DNA of 64,000 nt from Lacrimispora indolis DSM 755 (lineage in GTDB: Bacteria > Bacillota > Clostridia > Lachnospirales > Lachnospiraceae). Both the position numbers and the translations under genes were made by a program. Of the stretch, positions 62,417 through 64,000 are shown piece by piece; within the stretch, counting starts at the first letter, position 1, and the number at the start of each line of letters is the position of its first letter. A model generated the notes under the pieces. The model saw only the letters and a list, made by a program, of their open reading frames with translations, had not been told where the DNA came from and made no database searches. The stretch spans positions 3,452,001 through 3,516,000 of the forward strand of contig NZ_AZUI01000001.1 of NCBI RefSeq assembly GCF_000526995.1. Direction: 5' to 3'.

Positions 62417-63747
62417 TAAAGCATGGGATTTTCATTAAAGTATTTACCTACACGGTAATTGCCGTATTGCTGCTTGTCAGCGTGATGGCAGTACTGTTTT
62501 CGGGGCAATTTATGTTGTTCTACAGAACATTGCAGAACCGTCAAATAGTAGCTTCATATCAACCTTTGGTAAAACGGATTCAGACAGGCAATACCAATGA
62601 CATTGCTTCAATGGGACAACGCTTTCATGAAAACAACCAGTCGTTTGTATTCCTCGTTGTGGATAATAAAGGCGATCCCATATATGCCACACCAAACGCT
62701 AATACATCAGACAATTTTCGCGGCGACTTTTTCTTTGTTGTGCATAAGGATACGGACTTCTCCGTTATTGCACAAAACAGGACGGGATTAGAATCTCTTT
62801 ATCGTGATTTAGCTATTAGAGTATTTGCTGTATTTGCTGTGATGCTTGCGCTCAGCCTTTTTTGCGCATACGTTTTTGCGAAGCAAATTACCAAACCAAT
62901 CAGGCAGCTTGTAAACAGCGCCGGGAGAATGGCAAATCTTGAAGAAGTCCCGCCGCCGGTAGAGCGTAAAGACGAACTTGGTGTATTGGCTCATGACATT
63001 TATTTCATGTACGAAAAACTGAAAGAGACCATATCCCAATTGGAAAATGAAATCTTGCGTGTACGTGAGTTGGAAGAAACGCAGCGGTATTTCTTTTCGG
63101 CAGCTTCTCATGAGCTGAAAACGCCTATCGCGGCTACAAGTGTCTTGTTAGAGGGGATGCTTGAAAATATAGGCGATTACAAAGACCGCCCCAAATATCT
63201 TCGCGAGTGTGTGAGAATGATGGACGTACAGGGCAAAACGATTTCAGAAATACTTGAAATCGTAAGTCTGAACAATGGGAAAATTGCGCCTGTTCCTGAA
63301 AAACTGAATATCGGAGATACGGTTTTGGGTATGCTGCCTGACTATCAGCTTATATCGGAAGCAAACGACTTGCGTATCATTACGGATATTCCTGCCGGAA
63401 TTAACTGCCTTATAGATCCTAAAATGTTTCAAAAGGCAATTTCCAATATCATATTGAATGCGGTGCAGAATACGCCCAAAGGGGGCGAGGTTCGGATATG
63501 GGGCGAACAGGCAGCAGAGCAATTCCGCCTTTGCGTAATGAATACTGGAGCGAGGATTGACGATGGGGTTCTGCCGAAGCTGTTTGACCCGTTCTACCGC
63601 GTGGATAAGGCGCGGAGCCGGGAAATTGGACGGAGCGGCCTGGGACTGACCATTGTGCGGAAAACACTGGAAGCCATGAACATCAATTTTGCTTTAGAAA
63701 ATACCCCGGATGGAGTTCTGTTTTGGATGGACTTGCCAAAAGCATGA
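62413..63747 (+). CDS. Sensor histidine kinase (HAMP, HisKA, HATPase)
   Basis: 444 residues. Two membrane helices (about 9-31 and 136-158) flank an external loop of about 105 residues. HAMP follows (about 158-212; KQITKPIRQLVNSAGRM). The dimerisation helix has phospho-His233 in SAASHELKTPIAA. ATP-binding motifs are NIILNAVQNTP (N box), LFDPFYRVDKARSR (F/G region) and GRSGLGLTIVRKTLEAM. This VanS/CprK-like layout is often used to sense cell-wall-active peptides, but the ligand is unknown here. Confidence 0.93.
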   Translation: MIKHGIFIKVFTYTVIAVLLLVSVMAVLFSGQFMLFYRTLQNRQIVASYQPLVKRIQTGNTNDIASMGQRFHENNQSFVFLVVDNKGDPIYATPNANTSDNFRGDFFFVVHKDTDFSVIAQNRTGLESLYRDLAIRVFAVFAVMLALSLFCAYVFAKQITKPIRQLVNSAGRMANLEEVPPPVERKDELGVLAHDIYFMYEKLKETISQLENEILRVRELEETQRYFFSAASHELKTPIAATSVLLEGMLENIGDYKDRPKYLRECVRMMDVQGKTISEILEIVSLNNGKIAPVPEKLNIGDTVLGMLPDYQLISEANDLRIITDIPAGINCLIDPKMFQKAISNIILNAVQNTPKGGEVRIWGEQAAEQFRLCVMNTGARIDDGVLPKLFDPFYRVDKARSREIGRSGLGLTIVRKTLEAMNINFALENTPDGVLFWMDLPKA

Positions 63748-63821
63748 GCTGCCATAAGGAGAAAATGAATTTGAGGACAGAAAAGCAAGACACTCTTACC
63801 AAATAAAACAATCCATCGCTT

Positions 63822-63854
63822 AGACCGGCAGGGTTATCCCTGCCGGTCTTTTTT
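63822..63854 (+). terminator. Terminator of the two-component operon
   Basis: AGACCGGCAGGG and CCCTGCCGGTCT with a TTAT loop, then TTTTT. Confidence 0.93.
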
Positions 63855-63861
63855 CTCACCG

Positions 63862-63916
63862 CTACAGACAAATTACAGGCTGGCTACAGGGGAAATACAG
63901 ATGGGTTTGCCATAAT
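63862..63916 (+). promoter_or_regulatory. Four response-regulator boxes and extended -10, downstream target
   Basis: CTACAG 63862, TTACAG 63873, CTACAG 63884 and ATACAG 63895: four boxes at exactly 11 bp. Extended -10 TG-C-CATAAT with its hexamer at 63911, 16 bases from the last box start, as for the two regulator genes. Confidence 0.8.
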
Positions 63917-63970
63917 AGCAATCGTGGCACACATAGGTATTTGTATCTTTGAAAGGAGGCTTTTTTGCAA

Positions 63971-64000
63971 ATGGGAAAAAAAGCAGATGAACGTAAGCTG
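63971..64000 (+). CDS. Start of a gene running off the window
   Basis: ATG 63971 follows AAAGGAGG. Only ten codons (MGKKADERKL) are present, too few to identify it. Its promoter carries the four regulator boxes, so it is a predicted target of the two-component system. Confidence 0.55.
   Translation, partial: MGKKADERKL

Overview
The window reads as chromosomal DNA of a low-to-mid G+C, Gram-positive anaerobe of the Clostridia. Lachnospiraceae, perhaps Lacrimispora-like, is my best guess, inferred from protein character rather than from any search. Support comes from strong GGAGG-type ribosome binding sites, consensus TTGACA/TATAAT promoters with 17-base spacers, hairpin-plus-T-tract terminators after many genes, and clostridial gene families (LicT/BglF, CUT1 sugar ABC transporters without their own ATPase, yjdF riboswitch, LysM repeats). 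No rRNA, tRNA, CRISPR array, transposase or phage gene was recognised.

1-8.4 kb: the 3' end of htpG, a small secreted/membrane protein, a DegV protein, then a beta-glucoside operon (LicT antiterminator with its RNA target and terminator, BglF-type PTS EIIBCA, GH1 6-phospho-beta-glucosidase). 7.2-15.3 kb: a GntR/LacI-hybrid regulator and a five-gene operon with an ABC solute-binding lipoprotein, two permeases, a CehA/McbA-type PHP phosphoesterase and a GH38-like DUF5054 protein. This is the best candidate for an undescribed catabolic system. 15.4-21.1 kb: a CapA-like protein, a TIGR01212 radical SAM protein with a threefold 52-bp repeat over its leader, a galactokinase-like GHMP kinase, a cytidylate-kinase-like protein, and an HTH/DUF4180 pair.

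21.4-32.3 kb: a redox and signalling block. It holds a CoA-disulfide-reductase/rhodanese/TusA/DsrE fusion, a glutathione peroxidase with an OhrR regulator and OhrR-like operator, a bicovalent-flavin oxidoreductase preceded by a 28-bp perfect palindrome, a PAS/GGDEF/HD-GYP protein, and a LysM protein with a one-base frameshift in its Pro-Gln linker.

32.3-59 kb: an accessory, remnant-rich stretch. Intact modules are a methyltransferase, GNATs, YbjQ plus a 51-residue membrane partner, yjdF with its riboswitch, a BusR-like regulator with an OpuC-type osmolyte ABC transporter, WYL, AraC, HxlR and PadR regulators, an MFS exporter with a leader peptide and alternative hairpins, a flavodoxin, a radical SAM protein, a flavoprotein/SCP2/membrane fusion, and an ArsR/P-type ATPase/ICMT metal operon. 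Between them lie fragments of cupin, DJ-1, HD, VOC and MntR/MFS genes. 59-64 kb: a frameshifted AAA ATPase, then two paralogous OmpR response regulators and a histidine kinase. Each regulator promoter, and the promoter of the gene running off the end, carries TACAG boxes at 11-bp period placed identically before an extended -10.
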